Positions 31,291 to 39,353 of a stretch of DNA of 64,000 nt are shown piece by piece. The position numbers were made by a program, and so were the translations under genes. The notes beneath the pieces were generated by a model, which saw only the letters and a list, made by a program, of their open reading frames with translations, was not told the DNA's origin and did no database searches. The DNA lies in contig JAPWJX010000003.1 of the NCBI GenBank assembly GCA_028283855.1, positions 434,001-498,000 on the forward strand, written 5' to 3'. Position 1 is the stretch's first letter; each line of letters begins with the position of its first letter. Source of the stretch: Verrucomicrobium sp. (GTDB lineage: Bacteria > Verrucomicrobiota > Verrucomicrobiia > Methylacidiphilales > GAS474).

Positions 31291-32385
31291 ATGAAATGTA
31301 TCATCAGCAAGCAGGCTCTCCTGGATGGGCTCCAGGTTGTCCAGAACGTGGTCACCACGCGCACCACGCTCCCCATTCTCTCCAACGCCCTGCTGAAGGT
31401 CGATAACGGCAAGCTGATCGTCGCCGCGACCGACCTCGACGTCGGCGTCCGCGCGGTGGTCGACGCCACGGTCGAAAAGCCCGGCGCCACCACCCTCCCC
31501 GCCCGCCGCCTCTTTTCCATTGTCCGCGAGCTGCCCGCCGCCGAGGTGACCATCGAGGTCGACGCCAAGCACAACGCCCTCGTCCGCTCCGGCTCCTCCT
31601 ACTTCCGCATCCTGGGCCTGCCCGAGGAGGAATACCCCGCGTTTCCCAAGACGGACGGGGCCAAGGTCTTCAAGCTCACCCAGGGCGTGTTCCGGGAGAT
31701 GCTTAAGAAAACCTCCTACGCCATGTCCCAGGACGAGAGCCGCTACGTCCTCAACGGCGTCCTCCTCTCCTTCAAGGAGAACAAGCTCACCGTGGTGGCC
31801 ACCGACGGCCGCCGCCTGGCCCTGGTCGAGCAGGAGCTCGACTTCCCCCCCAGCAATGAGAGCGAGGTGATCCTCCCCACCAAGGCGGTCAACGAGCTGC
31901 AGCGCGTCCTGGGCGGCGACGAGCCCCTGACCGTCTACCTTTCCGAGAACCAGATCGTCTTCGACCTGGGAAAGATCGTCCTTCTCTCCAAGCTGATCGA
32001 CGGCAAGTACCCCAACTACCGCCAGGTCATCCCGGCGGAAGCCAAGGAGCGGATCGTCCTGGACCGGGAAATCCTGCTGGGCGCCGTCCACCGCGTCTCC
32101 CTGTTGGCCAGCGACAAGTCGACCTCCGTGAAATTCGGCTTCTCCAAGAACAACCTGGAGATCAGCGTGAACACGCCCGACGTCGGCGAGGCCAAGGAAT
32201 CGATCTCCGTCAATTACAAGGGGAAGGACTTCACCATCGCCTTCAATCCCTATTTCCTCCTGGATCCCTTGAAGAACCTCGACGCGGACGAGATCTACTT
32301 CGACTTCATCGACGAGCTTTCCCCCGGCGTCATCAAGTACCAGAAGCCCTTCCTCTACGTGATCATGCCGATGCGGACCGCCTAG
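31291..32385 (+). CDS. dnaN: DNA polymerase III beta subunit (sliding clamp)
   Basis: The 364-residue protein forms the ring clamp that tethers DNA polymerase III. It begins MKCIISKQALLDGLQVVQNV and TRTTLPILSNALLKVDNG, and ends in the typical VIMPMRTA, close to the family's VMPMRL end. Three clamp repeats of about 120 residues are evident, with FRILGLPEEEYPAFP in the first-to-second junction. ATG at 31291 gives the canonical start. It follows dnaA after a long intergenic region and precedes an aldo/keto reductase by 12 bases, an unusual neighbour in this cluster. Confidence 0.96.
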   Translation: MKCIISKQALLDGLQVVQNVVTTRTTLPILSNALLKVDNGKLIVAATDLDVGVRAVVDATVEKPGATTLPARRLFSIVRELPAAEVTIEVDAKHNALVRSGSSYFRILGLPEEEYPAFPKTDGAKVFKLTQGVFREMLKKTSYAMSQDESRYVLNGVLLSFKENKLTVVATDGRRLALVEQELDFPPSNESEVILPTKAVNELQRVLGGDEPLTVYLSENQIVFDLGKIVLLSKLIDGKYPNYRQVIPAEAKERIVLDREILLGAVHRVSLLASDKSTSVKFGFSKNNLEISVNTPDVGEAKESISVNYKGKDFTIAFNPYFLLDPLKNLDADEIYFDFIDELSPGVIKYQKPFLYVIMPMRTA

Positions 32386-32397
32386 GAGGCTTCGCGC

Positions 32398-33372
32398 ATG
32401 GAATACGCCCTTTGCGGCCGCAGCGGCCTGCGGCTGCCGCGCATTTCCCTGGGCCTGTGGCAGAACTTCGGCCGGCATCACCCCTTCGAAAACGGGCGGG
32501 CGATGCTCCGGCGGGCCTTTGAGCTGGGCGTCACCCACTTCGACCTGGCGAACAACTACGGCCCCCCGCCCGGCGCGGCGGAGGAAGCCTTCGGCCGCAT
32601 CCTCAAGCTCGACTTCGCGGGCCGCCGGGACGGGATGGTGATCGCCACCAAGGCCGGCTACCGGATGTGGGACGGCCCCTACGGGGACGGCGGCTCCCGC
32701 AAATACCTTTTGGCCAGCCTCGACCAAAGCCTGGCCCGGCTGGGCCTCGACTACGTCGACATCTTCTATTCCCACCGGCCCGACCCGGAGACGCCGCTGG
32801 AGGAGACAATGGGGGCGCTCGACCACGCCGTCCGCTCCGGCAAGGCGCTCTACGCCGGCATTTCCAACTATTCCCCGGAGCAGACTGCCGCCGCGTCCGC
32901 CATTCTCCGCCGTCTGGGCACCCCCTGCCTGATTCACCAGCCCCGCTACAGCCTCTTTTCCCGCGAGCCGGAAGCGGGCCTTTTCTCCACCCTGGAAGAG
33001 GAGGGGATCGGCTGCATCGTCTTTTCCCCCCTGGCCCAGGGCGTCCTGGGCGGGCGCTACCGGGAGGGGATCCCCGCCGACTCCCGCATCGGGCACGGCA
33101 GCGCCAGCCTCCGCCGGGACGACGCGCAGCTCGCCGCGCGCGTCGCCATTGCCCGGAAGCTGGAGCCGCTGGCCGCCCGCCGGGGCCAAAGCGTGGCCCA
33201 GCTGGCCGTTGGCTGGATCCTCCGCCAGAAGGCGGTGACCTCCGTCCTCATCGGGGCGAGCCAGGCCTCCCAAATCGAGGAACTCTGCGCCGTGCCGGAA
33301 CAGCCCCCGCTTTCCCCGGCGGAGCTGGCGGAGATCGAGGCGCTGGCCGCCCCGGCCGCAATAAATTTTTAG
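32398..33372 (+). CDS. aldo/keto reductase (YghZ/Kv-beta-like group)
   Basis: This 324-residue NADPH-dependent TIM-barrel reductase opens with MEYALCGRSGLRLPRISLGL. It has the catalytic Asp/Tyr pair in THFDLANNYGPPPGAAEEAF, the Lys in VIATKAGYRMW and the His in IFYSHRPDPETP. The GPPPGAAEE pattern and the SLARLGLDYVDIFYSHR and FSPLAQGVLGGRY segments match the YghZ (glyceraldehyde-3-phosphate/methylglyoxal reductase) and potassium-channel-beta group. The substrate here is unknown. It lies 12 bases after dnaN on the same strand and may be cotranscribed, although no functional link is apparent. Confidence 0.9.
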   Translation: MEYALCGRSGLRLPRISLGLWQNFGRHHPFENGRAMLRRAFELGVTHFDLANNYGPPPGAAEEAFGRILKLDFAGRRDGMVIATKAGYRMWDGPYGDGGSRKYLLASLDQSLARLGLDYVDIFYSHRPDPETPLEETMGALDHAVRSGKALYAGISNYSPEQTAAASAILRRLGTPCLIHQPRYSLFSREPEAGLFSTLEEEGIGCIVFSPLAQGVLGGRYREGIPADSRIGHGSASLRRDDAQLAARVAIARKLEPLAARRGQSVAQLAVGWILRQKAVTSVLIGASQASQIEELCAVPEQPPLSPAELAEIEALAAPAAINF

Positions 33373-33408
33373 GCTGCGCGGACGTCCGGTTCGGGCAAAA
33401 TAAAGACC

Positions 33409-34104
33409 ATGCATCCCCACGGCCACACGCGCGTTTTCCTCATCCGCCACGGCGCGACGACGCTTTCCGCCGAGGACCGCTTCGCCGGGGAGACCGACGT
33501 GCCGCTTTCCGACGAGGGCCGCCACCAGGTCCGCCGCCTGGCCAAGCGCCTCTCCGGGGAAAAGATCTCCGCCGTCTACGCCTCCCCCCTGGGGCGGACG
33601 ATGGAGACCGCCCGCATCCTGGCCGAGCCGCACCAGCTTGAAGTCCGGCCCCGCGACGCCTTCAAGGAAATCTCCCACGGCCGCTGGGAGGGCCTGACCC
33701 GCCGGGAAGCGCAGAACCAGTATCCCGAGGAAATGGCCAATTGGGAAAAGGACCCCTACACCTTCGCCCCGGAGGGCGGAGAAAGCGGCCTGGGCGTCAC
33801 CGCCCGCGCCCTGCCGGAACTCATCAACGTCGTCCGCGAGCACCAGGGGAAAGTCATCCTCATTGCCTCCCACAAGGCGACGATCCGCCTCCTCCTGAGC
33901 TCCCTCCTGGGCTTCGACCCGCGCCGCTACCGGGACAACCTCGACCAGAGCCCGGCGGCGCTCAACATCGTCGACTTCAAAGACCCGGCCCACTCCCGCC
34001 TGACCCTCTTCAACGACACCTCCCACTACGCCGAATCCGGCGGGGCGATCCCGGCCTTTCCGAAGAGCCGCCTCTCCAGCTGGTGGAGCTCCCTTAAGAG
34101 CTAA
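33409..34104 (+). CDS. histidine phosphatase (phosphoglycerate mutase-like) family protein
   Basis: The 231-residue protein has the phosphohistidine motif FLIRHGATTLSAEDRFAGE and downstream PLSDEGRHQVRRLAKRL. It also has the second Arg in ASPLGRTMETARIL and the second His in LIASHKATIRLLLSSLLG. This fits broad-specificity phosphatases of the PhoE/CobC/GpmB type rather than a glycolytic mutase. In the second motif SHK replaces the more usual SHG. The substrate is unknown. It starts 36 bases after the aldo/keto reductase gene, and its 3' end overlaps the convergent glutamine amidotransferase gene by 11 bases. Confidence 0.88.
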   Translation: MHPHGHTRVFLIRHGATTLSAEDRFAGETDVPLSDEGRHQVRRLAKRLSGEKISAVYASPLGRTMETARILAEPHQLEVRPRDAFKEISHGRWEGLTRREAQNQYPEEMANWEKDPYTFAPEGGESGLGVTARALPELINVVREHQGKVILIASHKATIRLLLSSLLGFDPRRYRDNLDQSPAALNIVDFKDPAHSRLTLFNDTSHYAESGGAIPAFPKSRLSSWWSSLKS

Positions 34105-34786
34105 GGAAGGCGTCGAGCCACGCCGTGAGGAGCCGCCGCGCCGCCGGGGCGTGGAGGACCGCCTGGGCTTTCAGCGCCGCCGCGTCCTGAACGTAGCGGC
34201 CCCCGCCCGCCAGCTCGGCCCCGCACGCACCGCTCAAGTCGCCCAGGGTTTCCGGGCCCAGCTCCGGGTGGAACTGCCAGCCCAGGACGCGATCCCCGTA
34301 AAGGAATCCCTGTTCCGCGCAGGCCGCGCTGCTCCCCAGGCGGAGCGCGCCGGGCGGAAGGGAGAAGGTGTCGCCGTGCCAATGAAGGACGGCCTGCTCC
34401 GCGGGCAAAAAGGGAAAGCGGGCGCGCGCTTCCGGCGTGAAGGAAACGGGGAACCAGCCGATCTCCCGCTCCCGGTTTTGCGTCACCCGCGCGCCGAGCG
34501 CGTCGGCCAAAAGCTGCGCGCCCAGGCAGACGCCCAGGAGCCGAGTGCCCCGGGCGATCTCCCCCTCCAGAAAACGGGTCTCCGCCGCCAGCCAGGGATG
34601 GTCCCGGTGCTGGTAGATGTTTTGCGGGCCGCCCATGAGGACGCAGGCGTCGAAGCTCCCGGGTTCCGGCAGCGGCGCGCCGTCCCAGAGCGGCACGGGC
34701 AGGAGAACGTGGCCCCGCGCGGCGGCCCAATCCCCGATCGCCGCGGGCCCCTCGAACGGGGCGTGGGTCAGGACGGCCAGGCGCAT
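34094..34786 (-). CDS. class I glutamine amidotransferase-like protein
   Basis: This 230-residue protein has the GATase-1 nucleophile elbow LLGVCLGAQLLADALGARV (Cys in CLGAQ), the oxyanion region VLMGGPQNIYQ and the catalytic His-Glu in GWQFHPELGPE. It is a stand-alone domain like GuaA-N-related proteins that may hydrolyse gamma-glutamyl compounds. No synthetase partner is adjacent, so its acceptor is unknown. It is the only minus-strand gene between dnaN and recF. It converges on the histidine phosphatase gene, and its start is 65 bases from recF on the opposite strand. Confidence 0.85.
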   Translation of the reverse strand: MRLAVLTHAPFEGPAAIGDWAAARGHVLLPVPLWDGAPLPEPGSFDACVLMGGPQNIYQHRDHPWLAAETRFLEGEIARGTRLLGVCLGAQLLADALGARVTQNREREIGWFPVSFTPEARARFPFLPAEQAVLHWHGDTFSLPPGALRLGSSAACAEQGFLYGDRVLGWQFHPELGPETLGDLSGACGAELAGGGRYVQDAAALKAQAVLHAPAARRLLTAWLDAFLSS

Positions 34787-34851
34787 GAGGGCAGCCTATC
34801 GGCGCGGCCAAGTTTGCCAAGCGCCCCGCGCCGGGGCATGGTGGCGGGCCG

Positions 34852-35901
34852 ATGCTCCGCCGCCTCCGGCTCCTCCGCTTCCGCTGCCACGAGCGGCTCG
34901 ACTGGGAGCCCGCGCCCGGCCGCAACGAATTGCGCGGAGCCAACGGCCGGGGCAAAACCTCCATCCTGGAGGCCGTCCACTACCTGGGCCGGCTGCGCTC
35001 CTTCCGCACCGGCCAGCCGCGGGAGCTGGCCCAGTTCCGGGAAGGGGAGCCGCCCGGATTCGCCATCGAGGCGGAGCACGAACGCGAGGGCCGCGTGGAA
35101 AAACTCGCCGTCCGCTGGGAGAACGGGACGCGCTGCTGGAGCATCGACGGCGACGAGACGGTGCCGCTGGCCGATTTTTGGGGACGCCTGCCCGCCGTCC
35201 TTTGCAGCGCGGAAGACGGCGTTCTCCTGCGCGGACCGGCGGCGCGCCGCCAGGCCTGGCTTGACAGCCTGCAGAGCTTCGCCGCGCCCGCCCACCTGCC
35301 CGCCGTCCAGCGGTACAATGCCGTCCTGCGCCAGCGCAACGCCTGGCTGCGCCAGCCGGGCCACCCGGAAGTCGGCGCGGTGCTGACCGCCCAGATTTTG
35401 GAGGCGGGGGAGCGGGTCGTCGCCGGGCGGCGCGCGGCGGCGGAGACGGCGGCCCGGCTGGCGGAGCCGCTCCTGGAAGCCTTCTTCGGCGGGAAGGGGA
35501 CCTGCGCCTTCCGCTACCGGCCGAACAAGGAAGCCCCCTCCGACCAGGAGCGCCGCCTGGGCCGCAGTCTGGCGGGGCCGCACCGGGACGAGTGGGAGAT
35601 CCTCTGGAACGGGAAGCCGGCGGGCCGCTTCGGATCAGAAGGGGAGCAGCGGCTGGCCGCCCTCCTTCTGCGCCTGATCGAGGCGCACCATCTTAAGATT
35701 TGCCGGGAGGCGTGGCCCCTCTTCCTCATCGACGACGCGCTGACGCCGCTCGATCCCGCGCGGCGGCTGACGTGGGAAATGCTCCTGCCGCCGGAGGCGC
35801 AGGTGATCCAGGCGGGCACCGCCGCGCCGGGCGAGGCCGGGCTGGCGGGGGCGGCCTTTTGGGAGGTCGGCCCGGGGCGGTGCGCGCCCGCGCGGGCCTG
35901 A
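34852..35901 (+). CDS. recF: DNA replication and repair protein RecF
   Basis: This 349-residue SMC-like ATPase loads RecA at gaps with RecO and RecR. Walker A is ELRGANGRGKTSILEAVHYL (about 25-44), followed by RSFRTGQPRELAQF, a typical RecF segment. The ABC signature appears as RFGSEGEQRLAALLLRL, where the usual SxGQ is SEGEQ, and Walker B as WPLFLIDDALTPLDPARR. The overall length and order match RecF. Its location downstream of dnaA-dnaN is the classic arrangement, here interrupted by three unrelated genes. It has its own start 65 bases from a divergent gene. Confidence 0.92.
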   Translation: MLRRLRLLRFRCHERLDWEPAPGRNELRGANGRGKTSILEAVHYLGRLRSFRTGQPRELAQFREGEPPGFAIEAEHEREGRVEKLAVRWENGTRCWSIDGDETVPLADFWGRLPAVLCSAEDGVLLRGPAARRQAWLDSLQSFAAPAHLPAVQRYNAVLRQRNAWLRQPGHPEVGAVLTAQILEAGERVVAGRRAAAETAARLAEPLLEAFFGGKGTCAFRYRPNKEAPSDQERRLGRSLAGPHRDEWEILWNGKPAGRFGSEGEQRLAALLLRLIEAHHLKICREAWPLFLIDDALTPLDPARRLTWEMLLPPEAQVIQAGTAAPGEAGLAGAAFWEVGPGRCAPARA

Positions 35902-35904
35902 AGA

Positions 35905-36897
35905 TCAGCGGGTGTGGGCGGCGTCCCACGCGTTTTCCGCGTTGGCATACCGCGCGCGGCGGAGTTCCAGGGCGGAGACGGTAAAAGGCTCGAAGCCTTC
36001 GTTCACGCAGGAATATTTGCCGCGCCCCGCGGGAGAGCAGGTGGTCTGGTACTCCTTGCCGTTTTCGTCTTCCCAGGTCACGGGGCTGTTCTGCGTCTCG
36101 GCTTTTCCCAGGAGATGGGCGATGCCGATTTCCCGCTCGTCGGCGATGGGGATGGGCGTTTCGCCTTTGTTGATAAAGTCGGCTCGGTTGAGGAGCACGG
36201 GCGAAATCACCGGGGTGATGTCGTTCGCAGCGGCTTGCTGTTCCGCGGGGGTATGAGCCGCATCCCAAGCTTTGGCGACCGATTCATAGCGAGCGTGCCT
36301 CGCTTCGTCGGCAGAGAGGAAGAAAGGCTTCTGAAATTGGGGCTGGTCTTGGGGCGCAATGGAGTTTCCGGTTTTGCCGGAAAACGCCTGGCCTAAGCGC
36401 GTGGCGGTGGAAGAAGAGCCTCCGGCGGAAAGAATCTTTTGTTCCAGCTCCGCTCTCACTTTGGGGTCGGCCGCATGGCTGGGATAGCAGGTGGCGGAAT
36501 CTCCAGAGATGCGGCAAATGACGGAAAGAGGCGCCCCGGCCCGCATGATTGTGAAGGGAAGCCCGCCGTTTTCGGCGCGCTGGAAGCGCTCCGCGATTTC
36601 CCGTTCCCGCCGGGAGGGGGCGGCCTCCAGGGGCTTGCCCTTTAAAAGGGCGTCTGAACGCAGGACCGGATCGCTATTCCGCAGGGGTTCCAGCCACGCT
36701 TTTCGTTCCGCCAAGGCTTCGTTTTTCTGTTGGTTTTGCCCCAGCCAGCCCGCAAACGCGAAAAAGCCGACGCCAGCCAGACCGGTAATGACCACGGCTT
36801 TAAGGAATTGAAACGGAGAACCGCCTCCTCCTTCAGGGGGGCCGCCCCCGACGCGCTGGTAGGTAAATCCGTCGCTGCCTCGATAAAGGTTGCTCAT
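35905..36897 (-). CDS. membrane-anchored protein with two C-terminal repeats, unknown function
   Basis: This 330-residue protein begins with a Gly/Pro-rich segment (about 16-27) and one transmembrane segment (about 32-51: LKAVVITGLAGVGFFAFAGW). The rest is probably outside the inner membrane. Two similar 26-residue units end in AWDAAHT: 191-216 (PFFLSADEARHARYESVAKA...) and 304-329 (PFTVSALELRRARYANAENA...). The second ends the protein. Two cysteine pairs (Cys128/Cys137, Cys287/Cys297) may form disulfides. Codon use is visibly less GC-rich than neighbouring genes. The shared ATAGnCGAATTA element lies 22 bases upstream of the ATG. No family is recognised. Confidence 0.65.
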   Translation of the reverse strand: MSNLYRGSDGFTYQRVGGGPPEGGGGSPFQFLKAVVITGLAGVGFFAFAGWLGQNQQKNEALAERKAWLEPLRNSDPVLRSDALLKGKPLEAAPSRREREIAERFQRAENGGLPFTIMRAGAPLSVICRISGDSATCYPSHAADPKVRAELEQKILSAGGSSSTATRLGQAFSGKTGNSIAPQDQPQFQKPFFLSADEARHARYESVAKAWDAAHTPAEQQAAANDITPVISPVLLNRADFINKGETPIPIADEREIGIAHLLGKAETQNSPVTWEDENGKEYQTTCSPAGRGKYSCVNEGFEPFTVSALELRRARYANAENAWDAAHTR

Positions 36898-36919
36898 AAA
36901 GCAATTGGTTGTGGGTACG

Positions 36920-36931
36920 TAATTCGCCTAT
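36920..36931 (-). promoter_or_regulatory. shared upstream element, copy 2 (ATAGnCGAATTA)
   Basis: The minus strand reads ATAGGCGAATTA, 22 bases before the ATG of the 330-residue repeat protein. Spacing is identical to the copy upstream of the small-protein run at 24.9 kb. No T-rich or palindromic structure is attached, so a promoter -10 region or single regulator site is likelier than a hairpin. Confidence 0.5.
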
Positions 36932-36978
36932 TGCTGCCCGAAATGCCCCGAAAAAGGCGGCGGTTTAAAGAGGGGAAG

Positions 36979-38232
36979 TTAATTCCCGGCCACCGCCGGG
37001 GCGGCCGCCTCGATCCGCAGGAGGTGGCGGACGGGTTGGACGGCGGCGGCGGCCGCGTCGAAAAGGGCGCGGTCCTCTTCCAGGGCGCGGGTGCGGATGG
37101 CTTCCAGCTTGGCGGCGTCCCCCGGGAAGCCCTCCGCGTAGGCGGCGTAATGATGAAGGAGGTCTTTGACCAGGAAGACTTCATGGGCCTGCTGCAGGCG
37201 GACGAGGGCGTCGACGCGGCGGAAGGGGGCGCTGAGGGGATTTTCCGGAAACTCCTGCGCCAGGTTGATGCCGCGTCCCAGGGAGGCCGCGTCGAAGTCC
37301 TTGGCCTGGCTTCCCCAGGTGACGCGCGCGCGGGGCGCGCCCAGCCCCCGGACGACGAGGACGAAGCGGTTCAGGTCGGCGGTAAAGGGCAGGACTTTGA
37401 GGACTCCCGCCGCTTCCGGCGGAACCAGGAAGGGGTAGCGGGAGCTTTCGACCTCCAGGACGCCGTCCTTGAAGGAAAGGATCTGGTGCCCGGGGGAGGC
37501 GGTGGCCTGCTGGGTGCCGCAGTCGAGGGTGAGGGTGGCGATCTCCCCGTCGCAGCCGAGGGCCTGGAGGAAGGCCTGCGCGATGACGAGTTGGCCCTCG
37601 GGCCCGGGATGGACGCCGTCGCCGCCGGCCAGGGAGTAATTGGCGCCGTAGGCGGCCTTGGCCTTCTCCATGGTCTGGAGCATGAGGGTGTGGACGTCGG
37701 CGAAGGAGAGGCCATCCGCCTGGGAGAGGTTGCGGGCGATTTCCCCCAGGGCGCCGAGGGTCTGGTTGTAGGCGACGGCGTCGACGTTGGGGCGGTGGAA
37801 GGCGGCAGGATCGACCGCGCCGGGGCCGCCGACGACCACGGAGCGGACGCCCGCCAGCCGCGCCGCGTCGATGATGCCGCGCAGGCTGCGGCGGTAGTCT
37901 TCCGCGGCGCTCCGGCGGACGGGGAGGTAGCCGCCGTCGTTCATGCCGTAGCAAAGGGTCAGGACGGTGGGCTGGAAGGGCAGGAGGTCGGTCCCCATGC
38001 GGGCCAGGAAGCCGGCGGCGGTCTCCCCGTTCCAGCCAAGCTGGACGACGCGCAGCCCCGGCACCGGCTGGCACATGAGGAGGTAGTCCTCCACGTAGGC
38101 GGAGTAGAGGCGCTGCTCGGTGATCGAGTCGCCGCAGAGGGCCAGGACGTCGTCCGGGCGGAGGAGAGACTCCGCCCTTGCGGCCAGGGAAAGCAGGGCC
38201 GGAAGGAGAAGGAGGAGAAGAAGCGGCCTCAT
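36979..38232 (-). CDS. secreted SGNH/GDSL hydrolase
   Basis: A signal peptide (MRPLLLLLLLPALLSLAARA) begins this 417-residue protein. The SGNH blocks are all present: block I LALCGDSITEQRLYSAYVED (Ser of GDS), block II Gly in QLGWNGETAAGF, block III Asn in LCYGMNDGGYLP and block V GGDGVHPGPEG (Asp and His). A C-terminal extension of about 180 residues follows. Such enzymes are esterases that often remove acetyl groups from polysaccharides; the substrate is unknown. Its start overlaps the stop of the upstream Pta-like gene by 4 bases, so it is in the same operon. Confidence 0.88.
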   Translation of the reverse strand: MRPLLLLLLLPALLSLAARAESLLRPDDVLALCGDSITEQRLYSAYVEDYLLMCQPVPGLRVVQLGWNGETAAGFLARMGTDLLPFQPTVLTLCYGMNDGGYLPVRRSAAEDYRRSLRGIIDAARLAGVRSVVVGGPGAVDPAAFHRPNVDAVAYNQTLGALGEIARNLSQADGLSFADVHTLMLQTMEKAKAAYGANYSLAGGDGVHPGPEGQLVIAQAFLQALGCDGEIATLTLDCGTQQATASPGHQILSFKDGVLEVESSRYPFLVPPEAAGVLKVLPFTADLNRFVLVVRGLGAPRARVTWGSQAKDFDAASLGRGINLAQEFPENPLSAPFRRVDALVRLQQAHEVFLVKDLLHHYAAYAEGFPGDAAKLEAIRTRALEEDRALFDAAAAAVQPVRHLLRIEAAAPAVAGN

Positions 38233-39353
38233 GCGCCGAGGTTTTCCTGCCCGGCGGAGATGAGGCGGTCGACGTCGACGTTTTCCTCCACCAGCCGCTG
38301 GATGAGGGAGATCTTTTCCCGGTCGGCGGATTCGGTCTTCACCGTCATGCGGTTGATCTGGCTGGCGGCGGTGTAGCTGTCGCAGGCGCAGGCGATGTAG
38401 GGGAGATCGGCCTGGCAGAGGAAGCGCAGGACGCCGGAGCTGGGGAGGATGCCGTCGACCAGGACGACGCCCGCCAGGAGGCCGCGCTTTTCCGAGCGGT
38501 AGATCTGCGCGGCGGTGAGGATCATGTCCTCCCGGTCGCCGGAGGTGATGAGGAGGCTCTGCTCCCCCAGGTATTTCTCCACCTGGTAGGAGGACATGGC
38601 GCCGATGACCACCTTGCCGACGGGGCGCCGCCGGTGGTCGGCCCCGGCGAGGAACTCGCCCTTCAGCTGGTGGCAGATCTGCTCCAGGGTGGGGCTGCGC
38701 AGCTCCTGGTGCAGCGGGATGGTGCCCAAAAGCGGCAGGCCCATGCGCTCGAGGCCCTCGCGGACGTAGGGGATGAGGTCGGCCTTTTCCGGCACGATCT
38801 TGTTGATGATCGCGCCGATGACTTTTACGCCGAATTTCTCGAAGAGGGCCAGGTTCATGGCGATCTCGTCGATGGGCCGGCCGATGCCGCCCTGGCTGAC
38901 GATGACGACCTGCGCGCCGAGGAGCTTGGCCACCTGCGCGTTGGAAAGCTCGAAGACGCTGCCCACGCCCGCGTGGCCGGTGCCCTCGATGATGACGAAG
39001 TCCTTTTCCCAGGCCGCCTCGTCGAAGGCCTCCCGGACGCGCTGGTGCAGGTCGGCCACGTTGCGGTTCTTGAGGAAGCGGCGGGTGAAGTCGGGCTCGA
39101 CGGCGATGGGGCTCATGGCGCGCAGCGGGGTGCGCACGCCGTAGGTGTCGTTCATGAGGACGGTGTCCTCGTCGACCTTCACCCCCTCCACCTCCACGAA
39201 GCGCTGGCCGACGGGCTTGATGTAGCCGATGCGGGAGAAACGCTTTTGCAGCGCGGCGAAGAGGCCCAGGGAGGTGGTGGTCTTCCCGTCGTCCTGCCGG
39301 GTGGCGGCGACGAAGATGCGCGGCGTGTGGTGGTTGCGGACCTCGGGGGACAT
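38229..39353 (-). CDS. Pta N-terminal-like protein (P-loop AAA_26 plus DRTGG domains)
   Basis: The 374-residue protein corresponds to the regulatory N-terminal half of long phosphotransacetylases. A dethiobiotin-synthetase-like P-loop domain opens IFVAATRQDDGKTTTSLGLF and contains FVIIEGTGHAGVGSVFELSN. A DRTGG domain follows at about 215-330 (GKVVIGAMSSYQVEKYLGEQ, LLITSGDREDMILTAAQIYR). The catalytic PTA domain is encoded by the gene directly upstream, whose TGA is immediately followed by this ATG with no gap. The two probably work together in acetyl-CoA/acetyl-phosphate conversion. In E. coli these parts are fused. Confidence 0.85.
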   Translation of the reverse strand: MSPEVRNHHTPRIFVAATRQDDGKTTTSLGLFAALQKRFSRIGYIKPVGQRFVEVEGVKVDEDTVLMNDTYGVRTPLRAMSPIAVEPDFTRRFLKNRNVADLHQRVREAFDEAAWEKDFVIIEGTGHAGVGSVFELSNAQVAKLLGAQVVIVSQGGIGRPIDEIAMNLALFEKFGVKVIGAIINKIVPEKADLIPYVREGLERMGLPLLGTIPLHQELRSPTLEQICHQLKGEFLAGADHRRRPVGKVVIGAMSSYQVEKYLGEQSLLITSGDREDMILTAAQIYRSEKRGLLAGVVLVDGILPSSGVLRFLCQADLPYIACACDSYTAASQINRMTVKTESADREKISLIQRLVEENVDVDRLISAGQENLGA

